From positions 27,555,210 to 27,619,209 of the forward strand of contig OX031073.1 of NCBI GenBank assembly GCA_943736015.1: DNA of 64,000 nucleotides, read 5' to 3'. This document shows positions 21,201 through 23,847 of this stretch, one piece after another. Under the pieces are notes generated by a model, which saw nothing but the letters and a program-made list of their open reading frames with translations, did no database searches and was not told the origin of the DNA. Source of the stretch: Tridacna crocea. Its lineage: Eukaryota > Mollusca > Bivalvia > Cardiida > Cardiidae. Numbering within the stretch: position 1 is the stretch's first letter; each line of letters opens with the position of its first letter. Made by a program: the position numbers and the translations under genes.

Positions 21201-23847
21201 CTTTTCTACAATTTCTAAATTTTTGTCTATATGCTTCTGGGACCAGCTCATAACCTTTGAGAATAAGTTCTTTAACAGTCTCATAATGATGACATTGTTC
21301 AACACCTAATTGTGTATAAATTTCACGAGCTTTACCTATCAAAACACTTTGCAAAAGCAAAGTCCAGTGCTCTTTTGGCCAATTTAAGTTTTCTGCAACT
21401 TTTTCGAAGTGTAGGAAGTATTTATCAACTTCTTTTTCTTGAAATGGAGGAACAAGCCTAATATGTTTTGTAACATCGAAATTGTATTCAATCTTTTGCT
21501 TCGGCTGATTTGCTCTTTCTTGCATTTCTATTTCCCTCATTCTTAATTGAAATTCTCTCTCCTTCTCTCTCTCTCTTCTCTTTCTTCTCTCTGTCTTTCC
21601 CTTTCTCTTTCAGCTCTCTCCCTTTCTCTTTCCATTTCTCTTTCTTCTCTCTCTCTTTCTCTTTCCATTTCTAACTGTCTGATCTGAAGTTTTAATTCAA
21701 GTTCTTTCGAACTTGAAACTGACTGAACGTCAACTATCAGGGAAAGCGCATTTTCATTGAAAATCTCCTCATCAACAAAATATTGTACCAAAATGTTCCT
21801 AATTTCATGTTTACGCATTGAAGATTTTATTTCAGACAATTCATAGTGTTTAGCAAGATTAAGCAAATCAGTCTTTTTACCTAAATTCAATAGCTCCACA
21901 GACGGTTCAGCCGTAAATTTATCTAAGTCAAAAGACATGTTTGTTTGTTGCTGGATTCAAGTACAAAATTGTATTATAATTACTGATTAGTAATTTTGAC
22001 TTACAAGATGTATTAGATTTTTATTCAAATTGTGAAAAGCAAACGTCTATGTCTTATTTTCCAATCGATGGTTAATCCCGAAAGGAAAACGAATGCGTTA
22101 GTCTATTTTCCAATCCCGGACGAGCCCCCAATTTCTGTTACGAGTCAGGCGTAACTAGAAAGAAGAAGCCAGCAACAAACGATAACAATTAACAGAATTT
22201 ATTAACAAAAATATCAAATAAACAGTTACAATAGTACAAAACAATACCTTAGACGTTAAATTCAGAAGACAAACTATTCCAGTCTTAATTCCAATCTGAT
22301 CCAAATCCAAACTGAATATAATCCAAGCACTAATTATAGGACACAAACACAAGATAATCCCCACTGTAGTCTGGCAATCATGTATTAACTAGTGAACACT
22401 GAGATGTTAAAAGCTTTTCCTTTTATAATAACAAAGAAACTTCCAGAAAATTCATGTTAAAATCAGTTGCATAATTCTTAGTAATCAAATTGTAAAAAGG
22501 CCTGGAAACTTCCAGTACAGTATTCCACAATCCAGTAATCCAGTTCTAAAAATAGCAACAGGGGAAAACCATTCAAAAATAGATACACACATGAACAAAG
22601 CTAGGAATAAGTGGGTATGTACATAACACTGTATATTCAGAGACAGAGCTTGATAGTCATTGTCACTTTGTTGGGTTCTAGCAGTCTTACTTTGACCTTT
22701 ATTCTAGCACAATGAACTTCTAACAATAGTACATCTACTAAATCTGCAAATGGTCAATACTATGTTGGCGCCATGAATTACGTCATTTTTACGTCATAAA
22801 CGAAACAGTTTCCCTGCCCAGAAATAATGAAATGGACATTAAATAAGTGTGCAATGTTGAATTTTCAAAAGAAAAATATTAAGTATTATTTCATGTGCAT
22901 TTTTGTCGTCTGTGATCTTGAGTTATAAGTAATGATAAGCAGTTTTGGGAATTTCATACGCAAATGTAACTAGGTTCTTTTTTCCTAACTCCAAGAAAAC
23001 AAACAACAACAACAACCAAAAATATCTTCATTCCTTTAATAAGCTTCAGCAATTAAAAATCTTGTTCTTTTTAATTTTAACTCATGATGAGTGTTCTAAC
23101 TTTTACTCCAGGGTTCAGTGTTGTTCTTTGATGCCAAAGCTAACCGGCATGCAACCGTTTGTCCTGTTTTAGGGGAAGCCGAATGGAGTAAGTTTATTGT
23201 GTCTTTTCTCTTCCTCTCCCTCTCTCTCTCTCTTTCGGTCTGTCTGTATTTGTCTCTCTCTTTTCTTCATGGATCTAGTGAAATACTTCATTTGATTCCA
23301 GCTTGATTCATTTATCATATAGCAGAATATGTAATAAACATTTGGACTTCAATCTATTTCAATAAAACTATTCAGAGGCAGTGCCTCTGATTAATGGAAA
23401 ACTGCTAAAACGTCGTTGCAAAAATCTTCAGAAACGGCCTGGAGACAAGAAACAATTAGCATTTTGCTTTTTTTCAACAGCTGATCTCTTATATATTTTT
23501 TCAACAGCTGATTTTTTTTTCTATATCTTTATTATGTGCTTTGGTACATTTCTGCCTTAGAAATGAAAAACAAAAAGAGTGATAACTTAATCATTAAAGC
23601 TGGCTTAAGGGAACCCGTTTAAAAATGTGGATCGGTTATATTTATCCACTTGTGTCAAATTTTAATTAGATCAAATTCTTGCCGAATGGATTATAATTGA
23701 CATTGATCTAGCTGTTCTCGTTATCAACGCCCTCACCTTAATTACGAATCCATTTTTTTCTTTCCAGTCGCGGTTTATCCACTAATGGACAAGATAGCCA
23801 AAGATGTCTGCCATAGAAACCCTGTCTTAAAGCAACGTTTTAGATGA
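1..23847 (+). CDS. P4HA: Prolyl 4-hydroxylase alpha-subunit-like gene (12 exons, 5' end outside window), probable pseudoenzyme
   Basis: Collagen prolyl 4-hydroxylase alpha subunits act in the ER lumen with PDI, hydroxylating proline using Fe(II), 2-oxoglutarate and ascorbate. Twelve exons with GT/AG borders join in one frame to 436 residues plus a TGA stop. In order: the end of the N-terminal domain (HPINIYHMTKRL), the peptide-substrate-binding TPR-like domain (exons 2-4), a linker with a conserved LC, and a C-terminal double-stranded beta-helix (exons 5-12) ending near ERGQEF of the family. Vertebrate subunits are about 530 residues, so about 90 residues are upstream. The family HxD iron motif (PHFDF) aligns with IPKA and is absent; the distal iron His survives in NRHATVCPVL; the 2-oxoglutarate Lys before the conserved Trp is Glu (EAEW). 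The catalytic domain is also shorter by two small deletions. There are no stops or broken splice sites, so it looks like an expressed pseudoenzyme rather than a pseudogene. No clear AATAAA follows closely. Confidence 0.85.
241..402. repeat. Microsatellites in intron 1
   Basis: A CT-rich tract (about 241-283), CAAT/CCAA repeats (about 313-358) and a TATC tetranucleotide run (about 359-400). Confidence 0.9.
641..963 (+). CDS. P4HA-like exon 2, peptide-substrate-binding domain
   Basis: Acceptor TCTATTTCAG at 631-640, donor ATG|GTTAGT. It encodes 107 codons plus the shared Ala: a family-like RLQTIHGLQAADM stretch, then LSLDDAFDFARAAYEAERY and NWLDYIV, the TPR-like helices that bind proline-rich peptide in the family. 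Best conserved part of the gene. The downstream intron (964-3923) is filled with repeats. Confidence 0.88.
1185..1416. mobile_element. MITE family A copy (TTAA-flanked, central palindrome)
   Basis: Ends in TTAACTCAGTTACCA and TGGTAAAGGGTTAA. The centre is a palindrome around ATGCTGGTTACCAGCAT flanked by GGAAAAGGAG. The TTAA target and CCCTTT termini seen in better copies are typical of piggyBac-like elements. No coding capacity. Confidence 0.8.
1728..1926. mobile_element. Foldback MITE family C
   Basis: Long inverted repeat: GTATTCACCAACCATTCTTA at the left and its complement near 1900-1920, with centre CTAAACCGAATGGTTTAG. Further copies at 7851-8005 (complete), 37661-37888 and 42530-42600 (damaged). 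Confidence 0.8.
2341..2570. mobile_element. MITE family A copy
   Basis: Same arms and central palindrome as the copy at 1185-1416; right end TGGTAATGGGTTAA. The left end has decayed to TTAAGTCATTACCC. In intron 2. Confidence 0.78.
2735..3020. repeat. Dispersed palindromic repeat (GATCGAAATTTATTTC family), copy 1
   Basis: An inverted repeat around the GGTAATGTTACC centre, followed by a conserved body containing TTACGTCAAGCGCGAGAAAT. Related copies at about 3365-3722, 4648-4985 and 5565-5915, all in introns 2-4. The complete body ends in inverted TTTATTTCATGCTTT and AAAGCATGAAATAAA. Confidence 0.7.
3101..3325 (+). mobile_element. tRNA-derived SINE, copy 1
   Basis: Has a Pol III-like box A TGGCTCAGTGGTTA (3179-3192) and box B GGGTTCGAGTC (3241-3251); CCTCT before box A can pair with AGAGG after box B like an acceptor stem. 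A second copy at 55182-55400 shares the flanking sequence on both sides, which marks it as a SINE rather than a tRNA gene. Confidence 0.7.
3365..3722. repeat. Dispersed palindromic repeat, copy 2
   Basis: Body bounded by TTTATTTCATGCTTTT and GAAAGCATGAAATAAA inverted ends; closely matches the copies at 4648-4985 and 5565-5915. Confidence 0.7.
3783..3861. mobile_element. Hairpin MITE family D
   Basis: Near-perfect palindrome of about 79 bases with arms TCGTCGGTGTACTTCCAAAA and CTCGTAACTACAGCTTG around the centre. Very similar copies at 6313-6394 and 25586-25660, and a decayed one near 45036-45080. Confidence 0.8.
3924..3975 (+). CDS. P4HA-like exon 3
   Basis: Acceptor CGATCTACAG, donor ATGG|GTAAGG (phase 1). 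It encodes MNRPQEAIGNLDKILEM, matching the family helix QQGDLDKALLLTKKLLELDP. A short exon, about 60 bases downstream of a palindromic MITE (3783-3861). Confidence 0.85.
4241..4416. mobile_element. Foldback element in intron 3
   Basis: Arms of about 65 bases: CTCGAAAAGGGACATTCGGA at the left and its complement at 4393-4414, each followed inward by a CAGCCTACGCA/TGCGCAGGCTG pair. No coding capacity. Confidence 0.7.
4648..4985. repeat. Dispersed palindromic repeat, copy 3
   Basis: Closely matches the copy at 3365-3722, with the same TTTATTTCATGC and GCATGAAATAAA inverted ends. It lies in intron 3, as the copy at 3365-3722 lies in intron 2. Confidence 0.7.
5085..5160. repeat. Dispersed hairpin family E
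   Basis: Palindrome built on CAGCCTGCGC...GCGCATGCTG, flanked by GTTTCGACCC / GGAGTCGATA. Other copies near 8580-8660, 13950-14000, 14715-14785, 38170-38245, 38690-38760, 50920-51000 and flanking 55484-56592, often followed by AGATGCATTAA. Confidence 0.65.
5325..5473 (+). CDS. P4HA-like exon 4
   Basis: Acceptor TTTCCCAACAG, donor AAG|GTACAA, phase 0. The split codon with exon 3 makes DPGNAPATRNKKFIEERM, the equivalent of family DPEHQRANGNLKYFEYIM. The exon ends in ERQVVRLCGNQILK, matching the conserved YE.LCRGE segment that precedes the catalytic domain. Confidence 0.85.
5565..5915. repeat. Dispersed palindromic repeat, copy 4
   Basis: Starts with the inverted GATCGAAATTTATTTC arms around ATATTTTACTGATGG and carries the TTACGTCAAGCGCGA body; right end decayed (GTAAAGTATGAAAAA). 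In intron 4. Confidence 0.65.
6107..6283 (+). CDS. P4HA-like exon 5, start of catalytic region
   Basis: Acceptor TTTATTGTAG, donor AGG|GTATGG, 59 codons, phase 0. ARLFCTFTKDRNAGFF and ILLFHNITTTSEQKAV match family KKLFCRYHDGNRNP and RIIRFHDIISDAEIEIV. The forward frame with a methionine at 6034 is an out-of-frame shadow. A hairpin MITE (6313-6394) sits 30 bases past the donor. Confidence 0.82.
6313..6394. mobile_element. Hairpin MITE family D
   Basis: Palindrome with arms TATCGTCGGTTACTTC and AACCTGGTAACTACAGC, about 93% like the copy at 3783-3861 by eye. It lies just inside intron 5, 30 bases from the donor of exon 5. Confidence 0.8.
7337..7389 (+). CDS. P4HA-like exon 6
   Basis: Acceptor TTTCTTTTTAG, donor GAGAG|GTAGGT, phase 2. 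Encodes MRDKLSKHHYRFPDGLE, occupying the place of family LRRATISNPITGDLETV. Sequence similarity is low, but phase and position fit exactly. Confidence 0.72.
7755..8268. repeat. Tandem duplication of the 3' end of intron 6, one copy split by a MITE
   Basis: Copy 1 (about 7770-7850 plus 8005-8100) and copy 2 (about 8105-8285) share CGTCCATCCATTCAAAAA, AAAATGCTAG, GACGG and a TTCAGTACTTGGGT acceptor region. Copy 1 is interrupted by foldback MITE C at 7851-8005. Confidence 0.75.
7851..8005. mobile_element. Foldback MITE family C
   Basis: Inverted repeat centred on CTAAACCAATTGGTTTAG, right end AATGGTTGGTGAATACAG; same family as 1728-1926. The tandem-duplicated flank gives the empty-site sequence. 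Confidence 0.8.
8269..8374 (+). CDS. P4HA-like exon 7
   Basis: Acceptor TTCTATTCCAG, donor ACG|GTAAGA. STWVLDTTRWHWIPKL aligns without gaps to family SAWLSGYENPVVSRI, followed by TLESIELTNLYPDPSIFT for QDLTGLDVSTAEELQ. A duplicated copy of the acceptor and first exon bases lies about 180 bases upstream (8082-8100). Confidence 0.8.
8558..8662. repeat. Poly-G tract and hairpin family E copy
   Basis: A run of about eleven G, then TGCATCTGCAAAAG and the CAGCCTGCGCAATCCGCGCA palindrome, in inverted orientation relative to 5085-5160. Confidence 0.65.
8689..9246. mobile_element. Large foldback element (about 560 bp) in intron 7
   Basis: Arms of about 260 bases reach from CACAGATCTATACGAATT to AATTCGTATCTGTG. 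Each arm also contains a smaller inverted pair (ATTTAAACAGCC / GGCTGTTTAAAT). Loop near ATTACGTCATTTTTTAGCGA. No ORF. Confidence 0.8.
9491..9716. mobile_element. MITE family A copy
   Basis: Termini TTAACTCTTTACCAC and GGTAAAGAGTTAA; central palindrome ATGCTGGTAACCAGCAT. In intron 7. Confidence 0.8.
10478..10512. repeat. AAT/ATA microsatellite
   Basis: Repeated ACAATAATAATAATAATAAT tract in intron 7. Confidence 0.85.
10620..10695 (+). repeat. tRNA-like fragment, probably SINE-derived
   Basis: Box A-like TAGCTGTGTGCAGGGC and a good box B GGTTCGATCCCC, ending CAGTTCCTTCA. No clear cloverleaf, so not called as a tRNA gene. Confidence 0.4.
11018..11168. repeat. Two palindromes, including a GACCCATGGGTC hairpin (family G)
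   Basis: ATCACTAGTGATGAT is inverted around 11040. At 11092-11165, TGCAGAGAAATGACC and its complement enclose ATGACCCATGGGTCAT. The same units form the satellite at 61.97-62.55 kb. Confidence 0.75.
12060..12820 (+). repeat. Decayed minisatellite, unit about 30-36 bp
   Basis: About twenty diverged units around GTCATCTACAGGTGCCACTG plus an AAGAT(G)AAAG spacer, interrupted by a (CA)n run at 12586-12613. It ends about 150 bases before exon 8. Confidence 0.7.
12971..13012 (+). CDS. P4HA-like exon 8, position of the HxD motif
   Basis: Acceptor AACATTTTCAG, donor GCG|GTAATT, 14 codons. VKNVGMDGYEIPKA is the counterpart of family VANYGVGGQYEPHFDF. The YE is kept, but the iron-binding His and Asp are not present here or at the start of the next exon. 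Confidence 0.75.
13225..13380. repeat. Short palindromic repeats on GGAATCTGC
   Basis: Five or six direct and inverted copies of CAGATTCCGG / CCGGAATCTG with TAGGCCAG links. Function unknown. Confidence 0.5.
14284..14325 (+). CDS. P4HA-like exon 9
   Basis: Acceptor ATTTTGGTTTCAG, donor TTT|GTAAGT, 14 codons. PRRHEYQLGTFVIF corresponds to the family LGTGNRIATWLFY strand, with about eight residues deleted before it. Its His is followed by Glu-Tyr, so it is not an HxD. Confidence 0.75.
14500..14790. repeat. Hairpins in intron 9
   Basis: GCGAAAATAA...TTATTTTCGC encloses CTCGTGCCTTACGGCACTC (14565-14605). A family E hairpin follows at 14715-14785. Confidence 0.6.
15107..15178 (+). CDS. P4HA-like exon 10
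   Basis: Acceptor TTTTTTAAAG, donor TTG|GTGAGT, 24 codons. LNDLGHEGGEIVFPNTDVKV matches family MSDVSAGGATVFPEVGASV, one of the most diagnostic pieces of the fold. A (GA)n tract starts 17 bases after the donor; the next intron contains the antisense retrotransposon. Confidence 0.87.
15540..15762. repeat. Partial copy of the family G host element
   Basis: TTGGCGAGTTCTGATTGGC and the right part CAGTCAAATTAATG...AAACAAAC...GTTCAAAT match both sides of the satellite element at 61.9-62.68 kb, without the satellite. Confidence 0.5.
15763..16123. mobile_element. Non-autonomous DNA element family B, copy 1
   Basis: Begins TTAAGGTAGTG and runs in the opposite direction to the next copy; shares TTAGAATTATCATTT, AAGGGAG and GGTCGGTTA blocks with 52765-53218. 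Right end poorly kept before a shared TTAA. Confidence 0.65.
16124..16494. mobile_element. Non-autonomous DNA element family B, copy 2 (inverted)
   Basis: Termini TTAAGGTAGTGGACCC and GGGTCCACTACGTTAA form inverted repeats. It is the reverse complement of copy 1, so 15763-16494 is a large imperfect palindrome in the intron between exons 10 and 11. Confidence 0.7.
16537..17091 (-). repeat. 3' LTR of the Gmr1-like element, copy 1
   Basis: 555 bases; TG...CA ends. On its outer side is CTGT, the likely target duplication. It contains a doubled TCTGATCC segment that the partner LTR has lost. Confidence 0.9.
17092..17103 (-). other. Polypurine tract
   Basis: Reads CAAGGGGGGAAG on the minus strand, directly next to the 3' LTR, where plus-strand priming would be expected. 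Same tract in copy 2 at 26884-26895. Confidence 0.8.
17223..19268 (-). CDS. Retrotransposon pol: integrase C-terminus, reverse transcriptase, RNase H
   Basis: 681-residue frame. Begins inside integrase; a GPY/F-type module (YFGPYTIDKKTSDLNYI) lies near residue 130. RT follows with MCTDYRKVNSVTKTDSFPIP, FDLLKGFWQVPL, PFGMKNSPATFQRL and the catalytic YIDDVI. RNase H has KLAVDASDVGIGAVL, IEKECLALI and FSDHNPL. It ends at a normal stop near the polypurine tract. It is separated from the preceding frame only by one extra T in a T run (about 19271-19277), where the second copy has six T instead of seven and an unbroken frame. Whether the extra T is real or a sequencing slip is unknown. Confidence 0.93.
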   Translation of the reverse strand: MIRSYCFDTEKDWDEGIHLLLFAARESVQESLGFSPFESVFGHSVRGPLKLLKEKFLSNDETPLNLLQYVSDFRNRLSRACEVARSNLKTSQGKMKARYDNHVIDRKFKPGDKVLALLPIPGRPLQARYFGPYTIDKKTSDLNYIINTPGRRKNKQMCHINMLKEYFDRDSSISKPITVVNTVPQESNVSDLEVNSDFIDKSDPGPSKLENSDILRNFDNKLSHLEPSQQEELKQLIHEYEHLFPDIPTRTDKIYHDVIVEDSKPIKQHPYRMNPLKQKYLQDEVKYLLENDFIEPSQSNYSSPCILVPKSNGTYRMCTDYRKVNSVTKTDSFPIPRIDDCIDKVGNSKYVTKFDLLKGFWQVPLTDKAKEVSAFATPNGLYQYKVMPFGMKNSPATFQRLINNVICGLDGCDAYIDDVIIYSDSWSDHLQRIRKFFDRLSKAKLTVNLAKSEFCHATETFLGHLVGQGQVKPLEAKVNAISEFPVPKCKRQLMRFLGMAGYYRKFCKNFSGIAEPLTNLLKKSTKFKWNDKCQDAFDRLKAILKSAPVLLAPDFDKCFKLAVDASDVGIGAVLLQEDNNGIDHPVCYFSKKFNKHQKNYSTIEKECLALILAIQQFEVHLTSSTSPIVVFSDHNPLSFLHKLKNKNQRLPRWSLLLQEFNLDIRHMKEKDNIIPDALSRV
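19246..21081 (-). CDS. Retrotransposon gag C-terminus, protease and integrase
   Basis: Open from just after the TAA at 21082 to 19246. In order: the rest of the SCAN-like gag, a CCHC knuckle CNYCKKPGHLVTEC, an aspartic protease with LRDTGASQSLI, then integrase. Integrase shows an HHCC zinc domain (GHLGINKTYHEI, YCKTCHTCQ) and the DDE core: LIDCVGPLPRTKSG, VQSDQGSNFMSG, and the Glu of YHPESQGALERFHQ. The frame is lost within the integrase by the extra T noted for the next part. An internal ATG at 20916 is not a likely start, since the frame is open upstream. Confidence 0.9.
   Translation of the reverse strand, partial: EFKCCIQSDVKTFLDEKQVETLEEAVRLADNYYLTHKVSFIAKPKPTSSHPQNKFMSGNSSGMPSQSNTPKPNSTSETKTQYPLSRPTCNYCKKPGHLVTECLKLKRKLESDEAKPTGLTTLRPRPRSSIKTNTIDIVTKPKSDSTMEIFEPFMLNGFVSLSGDNCPPTPIKILRDTGASQSLILADILPFSEKTSSGTSVLIQGVECGTVNIPLHHVNLSSDLVTGPVVIGIKPSLPFKGVHLLLGNDLAGDKVVVNPLVTDTPNIGQTDDPIEQEIPDLYPSCAVTRAMAKKAILKNSNSDIDLTDTFIGQYFNNEIKKSLDPSLSDTQTDSSMSCHSPPRSIDQGHDTLSKSQLIQEQQTDPEISKLIFRALPEDEISQVPMCYYIKNGILMRKWRPFDVPVDDEWAVYHQIVVPKSYRHEILSIGHESPMSGHLGINKTYHEIITHFYWPGLKSDVSKYCKTCHTCQMVGKPNQTIPKAQLQPIPAFDEPFSRILIDCVGPLPRTKSGNEYLLTIMCTSTRFPEAIPLRNIKTKSIVKALIKFFTFVGLPKSVQSDQGSNFMSGIFQQVMHELGIKQYRSSAYHPESQGALERFHQTLKKYDKVILL
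21082..21938 (-). CDS. Retrotransposon gag with SCAN-like domain (broken)
   Basis: Start MSFDLDKFTAEPSVELL at 21938, about 200 bases inside the 5' LTR. The first 90 residues are helical, then a very charged Glu/Arg run (GA microsatellite, about 21545-21665) where the frame shifts, then FDVTKHIRLVPPFQEKEVD, WPKEHWTLLLQSVLIGKA, GYELVPEAYRQKFR and LFDRWC, the pattern of Gmr1-like gag from which vertebrate SCAN domains derive. TAA at 21082-21084 interrupts the SCAN-like core just after KLRQLMLV. Gag would form the particle shell. Confidence 0.85.
22113..22130 (-). other. Primer binding site, tRNA-Pro type
   Basis: On the minus strand TGGGGGCTCGTCCGGGAT, five bases after the 5' LTR. These 18 bases are the familiar complement of the tRNA-Pro 3' end used by many retroelements. 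Confidence 0.85.
22136..22628 (-). repeat. 5' LTR of the Gmr1-like element, copy 1
   Basis: 493 bases. Identical to the other LTR except about two changes and a 62-base deletion between TCTGATCC repeats. CTGT follows at 22629-22632. Confidence 0.9.
23112..23187 (+). CDS. P4HA-like exon 11, distal iron His and lost Lys
   Basis: Acceptor TTTACTCCAG, donor TGGA|GTAAGT. GSVLFFDAKANRHATVCPVL matches family GTAVFWYNL...TRHAACPVL, keeping the distal iron His but dropping about six residues. The following GEAEW replaces family VGNKW, so the lysine that binds 2-oxoglutarate is missing. Confidence 0.88.
23196..23266. repeat. CT-rich microsatellite after exon 11
   Basis: Pyrimidine-rich run of CTCTCTCTCT with interruptions, just past the donor of exon 11. 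Confidence 0.8.
23768..23847 (+). CDS. P4HA-like exon 12 and stop
   Basis: Acceptor TTTCTTTCCAG; frame continues to TGA at 23845-23847. IAVYPLMDKIAKDVCHRN corresponds to family VSNKWLHERGQEFRRPC, then a short KQRFR tail. No ER-retention motif is seen, as expected for a subunit normally held in the ER by PDI. Confidence 0.8.

Larger units (their letters stand above)
16537..22628 (-). mobile_element. Ty3/gypsy LTR retrotransposon, Gmr1-like order (nearly complete, young)
   Basis: Two LTRs (16537-17091 and 22136-22628) start TGTT and end ACATAACA, flanked by CTGT on both sides (16533-16536 and 22629-22632). The internal region reads, on the minus strand: primer binding site, gag, protease, integrase, reverse transcriptase, RNase H, polypurine tract. 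INT before RT is the Gmr1-type order rather than the usual Ty3 order. LTRs differ by about two substitutions and a 62-base deletion, so insertion was recent. Three coding lesions: a frameshift in the GA-rich part of gag, an in-frame TAA at 21082-21084, and an extra T near 19271. It lies antisense in the P4HA-like gene. Confidence 0.93.
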
